This document shows, one piece after another, positions 1-7,267 of a DNA stretch of 26,689 bases. The stretch is from an uncultured Bacilli bacterium (GTDB taxonomy: Bacteria; Bacillota_I; Bacilli_A; RF39; UBA660). Below the pieces are notes generated by a model. It was not told where the DNA came from, ran no database searches, and saw only the letters and a program-made list of their open reading frames with translations. The stretch is from the NCBI GenBank assembly GCA_944358495.1, contig CALVRF010000007.1:1-26689 (forward strand), in the 5' to 3' direction. The position numbers and the translations under genes are program-made. The stretch's first letter is position 1. Every line of letters starts with the position of its first letter.

Positions 1-12
1 GTTTTATTTTAA

Positions 13-2127
13 TTATTTTTTAATAATAAATTTATCATTATCAATATCGATAGTTATGGTACTATTAAATTTAATTTCATCATTAATGATAGCATTAGCA
101 ATTAAGGTTTCAATATTTCTACTTATAAACCTTTTAATTGGTCTCGCACCATATCTTTCATCATAAGCATTTTCAATAACATAATCTTTAGCTTCTTTAG
201 TTAATTCAAGATGGATTTTTTTGTTACTTAATCTATCTTCAACTTCTTTAATAATTTTATCTAAGATTTCGTAAACAACTGGTTTAGATAATGAATTAAA
301 GATAATAATTTCATCGATACGATTGATAAATTCAGGTTTAAAGGTATGATGTAATTCATTCATAACTAAGTCGTGACTATTTTCATTATTTTCAAGGATA
401 TATTCACTACCTAAGTTAGAAGTCATAATAATTATTGTGTTTTTAAAGTCGACAGTTCTTCCCTGAGAATCGGTAATACGACCATCATCTAATATTTGAA
501 GTAAAATGTTGAAAACATCTTTATGGGCTTTTTCGATTTCATCAAATAAGACGATGCTGTAAGGGTTTCTTCTAACGGCTTCGGTTAACTGACCACCATC
601 ATCATAACCAACATATCCTGGAGGTGAACCGATTAGTCTAGCGACTGAATGACTTTCCATGTATTCACTCATATCGATACGAATCATATGACGTTCATCA
701 TCGAATAATTCGTAGGCTAAACTTTTAGCAATTTCGGTTTTACCAACACCGGTAGGGCCTAGGAAGATAAATGAACCAATTGGTTTATTTGGGTCTTTAA
801 TGCCAGCTCTAGCTCGGATAATAGCCTCAGAAACTAGGTGAATGGCTGTATCTTGACCTTTAACACGTTTTTTAAGATTATCCTCTAAGTGAATAAGTTT
901 TTCTTTTTCACCGCCTACTAGTTTACTAACCGGGACATGAGTCCATTTAGAAACAATTTGAGCGATAGATTCTTCGTCAACAGTATCACTTAAAATTGAA
1001 GATTTATTTTCTTTCCTTAAGGCTTCTAATTCTTTTTGAAGAGCAGGAAGAATACCATGTCTTAATCTCGCGGCCGTTTCTAAATCATAGTTAGATTCAG
1101 CAAGTTCTAGACGATGATTAGCATCTTCGATTTCTTCTTTTTTCTTATTGATTTTGTTATTAACTTCTTTTTCTTCTTCCCAGTCTTTACGTAAAACTTG
1201 TTCTTTACCTTTTAACTCTTCAAGTTTTTTATCGATTTCAGCTAGTCTATTTTTAGAAAGTTCATCTTTTTCTTTTTTGATAGCTTCTCTTTCGACTTCG
1301 AGTTGCATGATTTTTCTGGTTAAAGTATCTAAGTTAGTTGGAACTGATTCCATTTGGACTTTAATAGTCGCGCAGGCTTCGTCGACTAAATCGATAGCTT
1401 TATCGGGTAAAAATCTATCAGTAATATAGCGATCAGATAAAGTAGCGGCGGCTACTAAAGCATTATCTTTAATATTAACGCCATGGTAAACTTCAAATCT
1501 TGATTTTAAGCCTCTTAAAATGGTGATGGTGTCAGTAACGGTTGGTTCTTTAACTTGAACTTTTTGGAAACGGCGTTCTAGGGCTCCATCTTTTTCAATA
1601 TATTTACGATATTCGTTTAAGGTTGTAGCTCCGATACAGTGAATTTCACCTCTAGCAAGCATTGGTTTTAACATATTTCCGGCATCCATAGCGCCTTCAA
1701 CACCACCAGCGCCAACAATCATGTGGATTTCATCGATGAACATAATAATTTCACCATCGGAGTCTTTAACTTCTTTTAAGACAGCTTTTAAACGGTCTTC
1801 AAATTCGCCACGGTATTTAGCCCCGGCAATTAAAGCTCCCATGTCTAGTTCCCATATTTTTTTATTTTGTAAACTATTTGGTACATCACCTTTAACAATC
1901 CTCCCAGCAAGGCCTTCAACGATGGCGGTTTTACCAACACCTGGTTCACCGATTAAGACGGGATTGTTTTTGGTTTTTCTCGACAAAATACGGGTAATAC
2001 TTCTGATTTCTTCATCACGGCCGATGACGGGGTCAACTTTGCCATCTTTGACACTTTGAGTAATGTCACGACCATATTTTTCTAAAGGTTTTTGTAAGTT
2101 TTCTTCATAACCTGTTTGTTCGTTCAT
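13..2127 (-). CDS. clpB: ClpB disaggregase, short form without N-domain
   Basis: ATP-dependent Hsp100 disaggregase of the cytoplasm, which works with DnaK to resolve protein aggregates. The 704-residue product has NBD1 with Walker A GEPGVGKT (60-67), pore loop KYRG (about 104-107) and Walker B ending in IDE (131-133). A charged coiled-coil M-domain follows at about 270-385. NBD2 has Walker A GPTGVGKT (457-464), pore loop GYVG (about 504-507) and Walker B LFDE (527-530). The usual N-terminal Clp repeat domain of about 145 residues is missing; NBD1 begins by residue 14. The start is secure: AGGAGG lies at 2135-2140 and a consensus promoter just upstream leaves no room for a longer protein. Mycoplasma ClpB is similarly short. 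The M-domain separates it from ClpC/ClpE. The CIRCE element indicates HrcA heat-shock control. Confidence 0.97.
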   Translation of the reverse strand: MNEQTGYEENLQKPLEKYGRDITQSVKDGKVDPVIGRDEEIRSITRILSRKTKNNPVLIGEPGVGKTAIVEGLAGRIVKGDVPNSLQNKKIWELDMGALIAGAKYRGEFEDRLKAVLKEVKDSDGEIIMFIDEIHMIVGAGGVEGAMDAGNMLKPMLARGEIHCIGATTLNEYRKYIEKDGALERRFQKVQVKEPTVTDTITILRGLKSRFEVYHGVNIKDNALVAAATLSDRYITDRFLPDKAIDLVDEACATIKVQMESVPTNLDTLTRKIMQLEVEREAIKKEKDELSKNRLAEIDKKLEELKGKEQVLRKDWEEEKEVNNKINKKKEEIEDANHRLELAESNYDLETAARLRHGILPALQKELEALRKENKSSILSDTVDEESIAQIVSKWTHVPVSKLVGGEKEKLIHLEDNLKKRVKGQDTAIHLVSEAIIRARAGIKDPNKPIGSFIFLGPTGVGKTEIAKSLAYELFDDERHMIRIDMSEYMESHSVARLIGSPPGYVGYDDGGQLTEAVRRNPYSIVLFDEIEKAHKDVFNILLQILDDGRITDSQGRTVDFKNTIIIMTSNLGSEYILENNENSHDLVMNELHHTFKPEFINRIDEIIIFNSLSKPVVYEILDKIIKEVEDRLSNKKIHLELTKEAKDYVIENAYDERYGARPIKRFISRNIETLIANAIINDEIKFNSTITIDIDNDKFIIKK

Positions 2128-2166
2128 AAATATCCCTCCTTTTTTATTTTATTTCCAACATTTATA

Positions 2167-2194
2167 ATTATACTCCTTTTTTAGCACTTGTCAA
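2167..2194 (-). promoter_or_regulatory. clpB promoter
   Basis: On the minus strand, a perfect -35 TTGACA (2189-2194) is followed by a 16-base spacer and a perfect -10 TATAAT (2167-2172). The -35 box overlaps the CIRCE operator, so bound HrcA would block RNA polymerase. This is the strongest consensus promoter in the window. Confidence 0.9.
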
Positions 2195-2207
2195 TAGAGA
2201 GTGCTAA
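2181..2207. promoter_or_regulatory. CIRCE element (HrcA operator)
   Basis: The inverted repeat TTAGCACTT (2181-2189), 9-base spacer, GAGTGCTAA (2199-2207) matches the CIRCE consensus TTAGCACTC-N9-GAGTGCTAA with one mismatch in the left arm. It overlaps the -35 box of clpB and ends five bases before the -35 box of the divergent gene, so it could control both. Confidence 0.95.
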
Positions 2208-2211
2208 AGGA

Positions 2212-2240
2212 TTGACGGTTCTTATAAAAATTGCTATTAT
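2212..2240 (+). promoter_or_regulatory. Promoter of the divergent unknown gene
   Basis: TTGACG (2212-2217), 17-base spacer, TATTAT (2235-2240). It starts five bases beyond the CIRCE element, close enough for HrcA bound there to interfere. Confidence 0.7.
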
Positions 2241-2265
2241 ATTAAGCGTTTTAGGTGGTGAAAAA

Positions 2266-3561
2266 ATGGAAAAGGTTGGGTATGATATTCAAAGGATAAT
2301 TACAAGTTTTCCTGAGGATAAAAAAGAAGCATTTACTATGTGTTTAATGTCTTTAAAAGGTACGGTAGAGTGGTTAAAACTGACAGTGGGCGAGAAAAAG
2401 CTGACAACAGTAATGTTTTCACCGGATATGAATGCTTTAGCTATTTTATTATCACGAGGTGCACCAGTTGAGGCGGTGCTGGAAGAAGTTAAAGTAATTT
2501 CATCAGAATTAAATTATAAGAAAGCTTTAAAAAATAGTGAGAAAATACTTGATTTATTTAATAAAATTAAACAAGCCGAGAGTGATATTTTAGCTAAATG
2601 TCAAGATGTTGATACGTTAATTTGGCGAAATGACAAAAGTATTGAGACATTGTTTAATCTTTATAGAGATTCAAAATTACATTATGAGGCCTTTAGTATA
2701 GTTTGTGATGAATTATGGAGTAAGTTATCTTTTGAAGGGATATTTTTAGAGTATTGGCAAACTAATTATGAAGAGTTTGAACAATTAATGAAGCAAAAAT
2801 ATGGGGATAAAGATTCTGGAAAGAAAAAATATGTGAAAACGAAAAATAGTTTAGTAGTATTTATGAAACATGGTCTTCCAGTTAAATTATATTGTGGAAA
2901 AAGTAAAAATGGAATTTTTAATAATTTTTGCGGAGCTTTAGAATTAGCTATGGATTTTGACCATGAGTTTTATTTAGAGGTAGTACAACATATAAAATTT
3001 ATGACGGAATTTTATGATGAAAAGCTTCATGATGGAGCTTTGGCTTTAGTAGCTGGAATCCAGGAATTTTATTCAGACCAAAACGAGAAAACAATATCTA
3101 AGATATTGGTTCAATATGTTAATGAAATTAATGTTCCTTATGATGATTTTATGAAGATGTTGACGGCGAAAACTAAGGAGCCTGATGGTGAAGATTTAAT
3201 TGCAATATTACCATTATTTAAATCATTATATAATCCTACACATTCTAATGATAAATTTAGAAAAAATTTTTTTGGTGAGTCTTATATAGTAGAAATGTAT
3301 ACACCTAGGGCAAATAATATAAAAGAAAAAATTAATGGGGTATTGATAACTGAAGAAGATTATAATTATGTACTAGGAGTTTTGGCTGCGCGGGGAATCC
3401 CAGCAATTAAAAGGGTTGTGGCTTTTGCCGTGCGAAAACATGTACTTGATAGAATAATTTCGGAAGAAACGAAACAACTTACTACTGAAACTTTGGATGA
3501 TTTTTTAGATTACTTGACGTTGGATGAAGAGTTAAAGCCGGATAAACAGAAAGTTATTTAA
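2266..3561 (+). CDS. Unrecognised protein divergent from clpB
   Basis: A 431-residue protein that I do not recognise. The reading frame stays open further upstream to a TTG at 2188, but that codon lies inside the CIRCE element and upstream of the promoter. The ATG at 2266, preceded by GGTGGTG (2254-2260), is the likely start. No signal peptide or clear membrane segment is visible, and the protein looks soluble, charged and mainly helical. A lysine-rich stretch around residues 180-200 (DKDSGKKKYVKTK) may separate two halves. The helical run at about 250-300 and the region AARGIPAIKRVVAFAVRKH near 380-400 would be good search seeds. No catalytic motif was seen. It shares a regulatory region with clpB, which suggests a stress-linked role but does not prove one. 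Confidence 0.8.
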   Translation: MEKVGYDIQRIITSFPEDKKEAFTMCLMSLKGTVEWLKLTVGEKKLTTVMFSPDMNALAILLSRGAPVEAVLEEVKVISSELNYKKALKNSEKILDLFNKIKQAESDILAKCQDVDTLIWRNDKSIETLFNLYRDSKLHYEAFSIVCDELWSKLSFEGIFLEYWQTNYEEFEQLMKQKYGDKDSGKKKYVKTKNSLVVFMKHGLPVKLYCGKSKNGIFNNFCGALELAMDFDHEFYLEVVQHIKFMTEFYDEKLHDGALALVAGIQEFYSDQNEKTISKILVQYVNEINVPYDDFMKMLTAKTKEPDGEDLIAILPLFKSLYNPTHSNDKFRKNFFGESYIVEMYTPRANNIKEKINGVLITEEDYNYVLGVLAARGIPAIKRVVAFAVRKHVLDRIISEETKQLTTETLDDFLDYLTLDEELKPDKQKVI

Positions 3562-3571
3562 GGGTGAAGCG

Positions 3572-3600
3572 TTTACAGTTTTGCTTTTTTTTGTTATAAT
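3572..3600 (+). promoter_or_regulatory. Sortase gene promoter
   Basis: TTTACA (3572-3577), 17-base spacer, TATAAT (3595-3600), 23 bases before the ATG. It begins 11 bases after the preceding stop codon; no separate terminator is seen for the upstream gene. Confidence 0.8.
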
Positions 3601-3623
3601 TTTTTTAGAAATCGGGGTGTTTT

Positions 3624-4244
3624 ATGGCTAAACTTAGTAATAGAATGATAGTTATAATTGCTTTTGTAATTATTGGCATAGGACTATTTTTGATAACTGG
3701 TAATTATTTTGCTGGCAAAAAAGATAAAGCTTATGAAAAAGTTAGTGTATCATTATATGAAGAAAACGAAGGCGGTGAGGTTGTCGATAATACTCCGCAA
3801 AACATTGCTGCCGCGGAGATCGAGACAACTGTCGAAGATAATAGTGGTGAAGGGTATTTAGGAATATTAAAAATTGATAAAATTAATTTAGAACAGGGTT
3901 TTTATGATAAAGATAATCCAGCCAACAATGTTGATCAAAATGTGACTTTACTCGCGCCTTCAAATTATCCTGATGAAAAAAATGGGAACACAATTTTAGT
4001 GGCACATTCAGGGTCGAGTTATTTAGGCTATTTTAAGAATCTGTATCAATTAGCGGAAGGCGATTTAGCAACCGTAGTTTATAAGGGAAAAACATACGTT
4101 TATAAAATTGTTAATATTTATACCGATATTAAAGATGGCGATGTCACCATATATCGGGACCGTAGTAAATCAACTTTAACTTTAATTACTTGTACTAAAG
4201 ATGATGATACAAGACAAACTATTTATATTGCCGAACTACAGTAA
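3624..4244 (+). CDS. Sortase family transpeptidase
   Basis: A 206-residue membrane-anchored cysteine transpeptidase that would act outside the membrane on proteins with an LPXTG-like sorting signal. Residues 8-29 form one hydrophobic N-terminal anchor, followed by an acidic linker (about 40-75). The sortase beta-barrel begins at GYLGILKIDKI (77-87). The catalytic triad is visible: His128 in VAHSG, Cys190 in TLITC and Arg197 in DDTRQT. Cys is followed by T rather than the more usual T-x-R spacing, and the subclass cannot be fixed by eye; a class B/D-like housekeeping type is possible. It has its own promoter and terminator, so it is transcribed alone. No protein with an obvious LPXTG signal is encoded in this window, so its substrates lie elsewhere. 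Confidence 0.9.
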   Translation: MAKLSNRMIVIIAFVIIGIGLFLITGNYFAGKKDKAYEKVSVSLYEENEGGEVVDNTPQNIAAAEIETTVEDNSGEGYLGILKIDKINLEQGFYDKDNPANNVDQNVTLLAPSNYPDEKNGNTILVAHSGSSYLGYFKNLYQLAEGDLATVVYKGKTYVYKIVNIYTDIKDGDVTIYRDRSKSTLTLITCTKDDDTRQTIYIAELQ

Positions 4245-4258
4245 AATGTAGTTTTTTT
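4234..4258 (+). terminator. Rho-independent terminator after sortase
   Basis: Seven-base-pair stem AACTACA (4234-4240) / TGTAGTT (4247-4253), six-base loop and a run of seven T. The TAA stop of the sortase gene lies in the loop. Confidence 0.9.
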
Positions 4259-4360
4259 CTTGGTAAACAAGGGTATGGGGTCTTTTGTATAATTATTTTA
4301 AATAGTGCATATAATATAAATAAGTACATTTCTTAGAAAAAAAGTAAAAATGCTGAAAAA

Positions 4361-4398
4361 TGTCAGAATTTGACAGAAATGTACTAATTTGTTAAAAT
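4361..4398 (+). promoter_or_regulatory. Promoter of first glucosaminidase gene, with inverted repeat
   Basis: TTGACA (4370-4375), 17-base spacer, TAAAAT (4393-4398). The -35 box forms the right arm of an inverted repeat, TGTCA (4361-4365) N5 TGACA (4371-4375). Much of this block recurs before the second paralogue at 5221, which suggests a common regulator. Confidence 0.75.
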
Positions 4399-4435
4399 AG
4401 GACCTGTTTTCTAATGAAGCAGGAGAGGGTGAAAT

Positions 4436-5158
4436 ATGAAAACATCAGGGTCGGTTAAGGCCGTTATTGTGGCCGTAACTACTTTAAGTTTAGTTGGAAC
4501 GTTATTTGGAACAACTATACTTTCTTTAAATAACCGTGAATATGTAAGTGCGAATCAAACTGTTTTGAAAGACAGTGAACTTAATATAAAACCTGCAGTA
4601 GCATCTTATGATGAAAAAATGGAAACCAAAGAATTGGCCATTAAGCAAGATGAGGTAGCTGTAGTAGAAGAAATTGAGGTTGCAGAAGGGCAATCCCAAG
4701 AGGATTTAGAAAAGCAAGCGGAAGAGGCGCGAAAAAGTCAAATTGTATATGACGGAATGACTTTAGATGAGTTAGCAGCAAAATTAGATCGAACCCTTAA
4801 TTCAACGTTAGCTGGTCAAGGATATGCATTTGCTTCATCAGCTATAGAACTAGGAATTGATCCATATTTAGCGGTAGCTATTGTTATGCATGAGACTGGT
4901 TGTAAGTGGCAGTGTAGTACATTAGTCCGTGAATGTAATAATGTGGGTGGAATGAAAGGAAGTTCTAGTTGTAATGGTGGAGCTTATGCTAGTTTTGCAT
5001 CATTAGAAGAAGGAATAAAGGCTTATATGAATAATTTATATAAGAATTATGTTTCTCAAGGTTTGACAACTGCTGAGACTATTGGACCGAAATATGCGGC
5101 TAGTGGTACTTGGACAGCACAGGTTAACGCTTACATAAATGAAATTAAAGCTGCATAG
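4436..5158 (+). CDS. Secreted glucosaminidase-like peptidoglycan hydrolase (copy 1)
   Basis: A 240-residue exported protein. Residues 7-31 form a hydrophobic signal peptide or anchor, followed by an acidic, Glu/Lys-rich spacer (about 45-103). The C-terminal domain (about 105-240) resembles the lysozyme-like GH73/FlgJ glucosaminidase fold: a helix IELGIDPYLAVAIVMHETG with candidate catalytic Glu153, then CNNVGGMKG and YASFASLEEGIKAYMNNL. Four cysteines (156, 160, 167, 179) cluster around the active site and may form disulfides outside the cell. It probably cleaves glycan strands during wall growth or division, but activity is inferred from the fold alone. AGGAG lies upstream of the ATG. A close paralogue follows with its own promoter. 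The family could also include inactive, wall-binding members. Confidence 0.85.
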   Translation: MKTSGSVKAVIVAVTTLSLVGTLFGTTILSLNNREYVSANQTVLKDSELNIKPAVASYDEKMETKELAIKQDEVAVVEEIEVAEGQSQEDLEKQAEEARKSQIVYDGMTLDELAAKLDRTLNSTLAGQGYAFASSAIELGIDPYLAVAIVMHETGCKWQCSTLVRECNNVGGMKGSSSCNGGAYASFASLEEGIKAYMNNLYKNYVSQGLTTAETIGPKYAASGTWTAQVNAYINEIKAA

Positions 5159-5166
5159 CTTTTTTT
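5147..5166 (+). terminator. Terminator after glucosaminidase copy 1
   Basis: AAAGCT (5147-5152), loop GCAT, AGCTTT (5157-5162), then T residues to 5166. The TAG stop (5156-5158) lies at the loop and 3' arm. Confidence 0.85.
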
Positions 5167-5220
5167 CATGGATGAATGTGTTTTGTTTAAAAATAAGGTT
5201 AAATGTCTATTCTTGTCAAT

Positions 5221-5249
5221 TTGACGAGATATGTATCCTATGGTAAAAT
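5221..5249 (+). promoter_or_regulatory. Promoter of second glucosaminidase gene
   Basis: TTGACG (5221-5226), 17-base spacer, TAAAAT (5244-5249). TGTCA lies three bases before the TGACG part of the -35 region, and ATTTGAC plus a nearby ATGTA are shared with the promoter of copy 1. Confidence 0.75.
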
Positions 5250-5276
5250 TATAAATATAACGTAGGAGAGATGTGC

Positions 5277-5978
5277 ATGAAGCCAACTAATATGGTATAT
5301 GTTATTTTAGCTTTTGGTATTATTATGTCGTTAGTGATTCCACATTTGACCGAAATGGCATATTCTAATGAGACATATAAAAGTGAAAAACAAGAAGAAC
5401 TAGCTGGAGTTACACAAACAGTCGAAGAAAATAAAGAAGTGGAGGAAGCGGCTAATGTTGAATTAGCGGTGGCCACACCAATTGCTGAAGAAGTGGTTCC
5501 AGAAGTTACCGAAGAGCCTATACCAGTGATAGCTGAAGCTGTTCATGCTGATCCAATTGTTTATGATAATTTAACAATGGCTGAATTATCGGCTAAGTTA
5601 AATAAAAATCTTAAATCAGCTTTAAGTGGAACTGGTGAGACATTTGCTAAATACGCTTTAGATTACGGTGTAGATCCATATTTAGCGGTGGCCATTGTTT
5701 TACATGAAACTGGTTGCAATTGGAGTTGTAGTACTAAAGTAACACAGTGTAATAATGTTGGTGGAATGAAATCTGGCAGTTCTACAAAGTGTGGTAATAC
5801 TTCTTATGCTTCTTTTGCGACTTTAGATGAAGGTATTAGAGCTTTTATTAGCAATTTAAAAGAAAATTATTATGATTATGGTTTAAATACACCGGAATTA
5901 ATGAATAGCAAATACGCCTCTAGTACAGCTTGGGCTGGAAAGATTAATAGTTATATAAATAAGATTAAAAATAGTTAA
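5277..5978 (+). CDS. Secreted glucosaminidase-like peptidoglycan hydrolase (copy 2)
   Basis: A 233-residue paralogue of the protein at 4436-5158. It has an N-terminal hydrophobic segment (about 5-25), a variable acidic and Val/Pro-rich spacer (about 35-92), then the same domain beginning at IVYDNLTMAELSAKL. Candidate catalytic Glu144 lies in VLHETG and the same four-cysteine pattern is kept (147, 151, 158, 172), as are CNNVGGMKS and YASFATLDEGIRAF. The spacer diverges much more than the enzyme domain. Two ATG codons are possible: 5271 lies almost on the AGGAG at 5264-5268, so 5277 is preferred. Copies 1 and 2 are tandem, codirectional and separately transcribed, which suggests an old duplication with distinct regulation or substrates. 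Confidence 0.85.
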   Translation: MKPTNMVYVILAFGIIMSLVIPHLTEMAYSNETYKSEKQEELAGVTQTVEENKEVEEAANVELAVATPIAEEVVPEVTEEPIPVIAEAVHADPIVYDNLTMAELSAKLNKNLKSALSGTGETFAKYALDYGVDPYLAVAIVLHETGCNWSCSTKVTQCNNVGGMKSGSSTKCGNTSYASFATLDEGIRAFISNLKENYYDYGLNTPELMNSKYASSTAWAGKINSYINKIKNS

Positions 5979-5996
5979 GCCTTTGAGGGCTTTTTT
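5977..5996 (+). terminator. Terminator after glucosaminidase copy 2
   Basis: AAGCC (5977-5981), six-base loop, GGCTT (5988-5992) and T residues to 5996; it overlaps the TAA stop codon. Confidence 0.85.
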
Positions 5997-6004
5997 GATA
6001 TAAT
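5996..6004 (+). promoter_or_regulatory. Extended -10 promoter of RDD gene
   Basis: TGATATAAT is an extended -10 element (TGN plus TATAAT at 5999-6004) placed directly after the terminator T-run. No good -35 box is seen at the right distance. The ATG is 20 bases downstream behind AGGAGGG. Confidence 0.6.
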
Positions 6005-6023
6005 TAAGAATAGGAGGGATATA

Positions 6024-7034
6024 ATGGAAAAAGGATGTCCAAGTTGCGGACGGATGATTGATGGTAATTTTAGTCGTTGTCCATATTGCAATTATGATTT
6101 TAGTCAGCTTAATACACTTTTCCAGCACTACCAGGAAGAAGCAGCTATTAAAGTGCCCAAATATGCCGGGTTTATTAAAAGGCTAGTGGCTAATACTATT
6201 GATTTTTGGATTTTACTGAGTTTTATTTTAATTATTCAATTAGGTTATTTATATTTTTTCTTTCCGGAGTTTTTTACTAATTATGATTTGAAATATTTTA
6301 GTCATGGGGAGTTGTTTTTAATGTTTATTCCCTGTCTATGTTTACCAATTATTTATTTTTTCTATTGTGTTTTTTGTCAGCACTCCAAACAAATGGCAAC
6401 TTTAGGAGAAAAATTATTAAAAATAGAGGTCGTTAATAATTATGAGGAACCAATTACTTGGGGCGAGGCCTTTGGTCGTAATTTAGCCCGAATATTAAAT
6501 ATTTTAACTTTAGGAATTGGATTTTTAATAATTATTGTTACGAAGAAGAAACAAGCACTTAGCGATATTGTGTCTAAAACATTAGTTATTAATAAAGTTA
6601 CTGATGAAAATTATAATGAATTTAGTTATGCCCATTTAGCTAGAAGGTTACTCGCGTTTATTATTGATGTTGCAGTGCTTGGGCTAATTGTTATGGGTTT
6701 TCAGTATTTAAAAGATTATATTGCAGACTTACATTTAGATTATAGAACGGAAATTCTTACTGCTTTTGATTATTTAATGTATATAATTTTAGTGCTGTAT
6801 TTTCCTTGGCTTGAGAAGAAGTTTAGCGCAAGCATTGGCAAAAAAATTATGCATATTAAAGTTATTAAATTAAATGGTGAAAAAGTAGGATTTATTAGAA
6901 GTTTTTTGCGTTTAATTAGTTATATGATGGAATGTTTATTAGTGCCGTTTGGTATTTTACTCGCATTTGTTACACCGCGAAAACAAACTCTTAAGGATAT
7001 CATTACTAAGACAATAGTTGTTAACAATCGTTAG
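6024..7034 (+). CDS. Zinc-ribbon protein with two RDD membrane domains
   Basis: A 336-residue membrane protein. The N-terminus is a rubredoxin-like zinc ribbon with Cys5, Cys8, Cys19 and Cys22 (CPSC, then CPYC). Two RDD domains follow in tandem: the first (about 47-192) begins AGFIKRLVANTIDFW and the second (about 204-334) begins ARRLLAFIIDVAVL. Each has the Arg and Asp that name the family and ends in a similar block (KKKQALSDIVSKTLVINK and PRKQTLKDIITKTIVVNN), showing an internal duplication. About five or six membrane segments are expected. RDD proteins are poorly characterised; some are implicated in transport or in helping membrane proteins, and no specific role can be assigned. It is probably monocistronic. 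Confidence 0.85.
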   Translation: MEKGCPSCGRMIDGNFSRCPYCNYDFSQLNTLFQHYQEEAAIKVPKYAGFIKRLVANTIDFWILLSFILIIQLGYLYFFFPEFFTNYDLKYFSHGELFLMFIPCLCLPIIYFFYCVFCQHSKQMATLGEKLLKIEVVNNYEEPITWGEAFGRNLARILNILTLGIGFLIIIVTKKKQALSDIVSKTLVINKVTDENYNEFSYAHLARRLLAFIIDVAVLGLIVMGFQYLKDYIADLHLDYRTEILTAFDYLMYIILVLYFPWLEKKFSASIGKKIMHIKVIKLNGEKVGFIRSFLRLISYMMECLLVPFGILLAFVTPRKQTLKDIITKTIVVNNR

Positions 7035-7089
7035 ACATTGTTCTTGTTATCTTCAAATTACATTACTTTGTTTGATTTTATTATTGGGG

Positions 7090-7117
7090 TTTACTATTTT
7101 GGTAAATTCTTTTTTTG
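7090..7117 (+). terminator. Weak candidate terminator after RDD gene
   Basis: TTTAC (7090-7094), seven-base loop, GTAAA (7102-7106), followed by a T-rich tract to 7117. The stem is only five pairs and AT-rich, so this is tentative. The remainder of 7035-7205 shows no gene and no recognisable leader element such as a T-box. Confidence 0.35.
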
Positions 7118-7205
7118 TGATTTATTTATTGAAAAATTAAGGTTAATTTGGTTTGTTTGTTAAAAAATGTTAAGTTTTAGCTTTATTAATGGCGGGGATT
7201 TTTCC

Positions 7206-7234
7206 TTGTATAAGAATAGTTTATGTGGTAAAAT
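7206..7234 (+). promoter_or_regulatory. Promoter of the asnB-murE operon
   Basis: TTGTAT (7206-7211), 17-base spacer, TAAAAT (7229-7234), with TG two bases upstream of the -10 box. It lies 34 bases before the ATG, which has AAAGGAGG ahead of it. Confidence 0.7.
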
Positions 7235-7267
7235 AAGATTAAGAAAAACGCTAAAGGAGGCAGTTTT

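Noticed and set aside
1148..2059. Plus-strand open frames of 93 and 112 codons inside clpB (1148-1429, 1721-2059)
   Set aside because: They lie antisense to conserved clpB, have low-complexity Ser/Leu-rich products and no ribosome binding site; they are codon shadows.
2188..2265. N-terminal extension of the unknown gene to a TTG at 2188
   Set aside because: The codon is inside the CIRCE element and upstream of the gene's promoter; no binding site precedes it.
5249..6128. Minus-strand frames over the second glucosaminidase and RDD genes
   Set aside because: No ribosome binding site or recognisable domain; they overlap well-supported genes.
7187..7203. AATGGCGGGGATTTTT near 7187 as a third copy of the 22-bp repeat
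   Set aside because: Only the AATGG/GGGGAT part resembles the core; there are inserted and changed bases, and nothing around it looks like a boundary.
7035..7267. T-box or other riboswitch before asnB
   Set aside because: No T-box consensus or specifier structure could be found; the leader is short and has an ordinary promoter close to the start.
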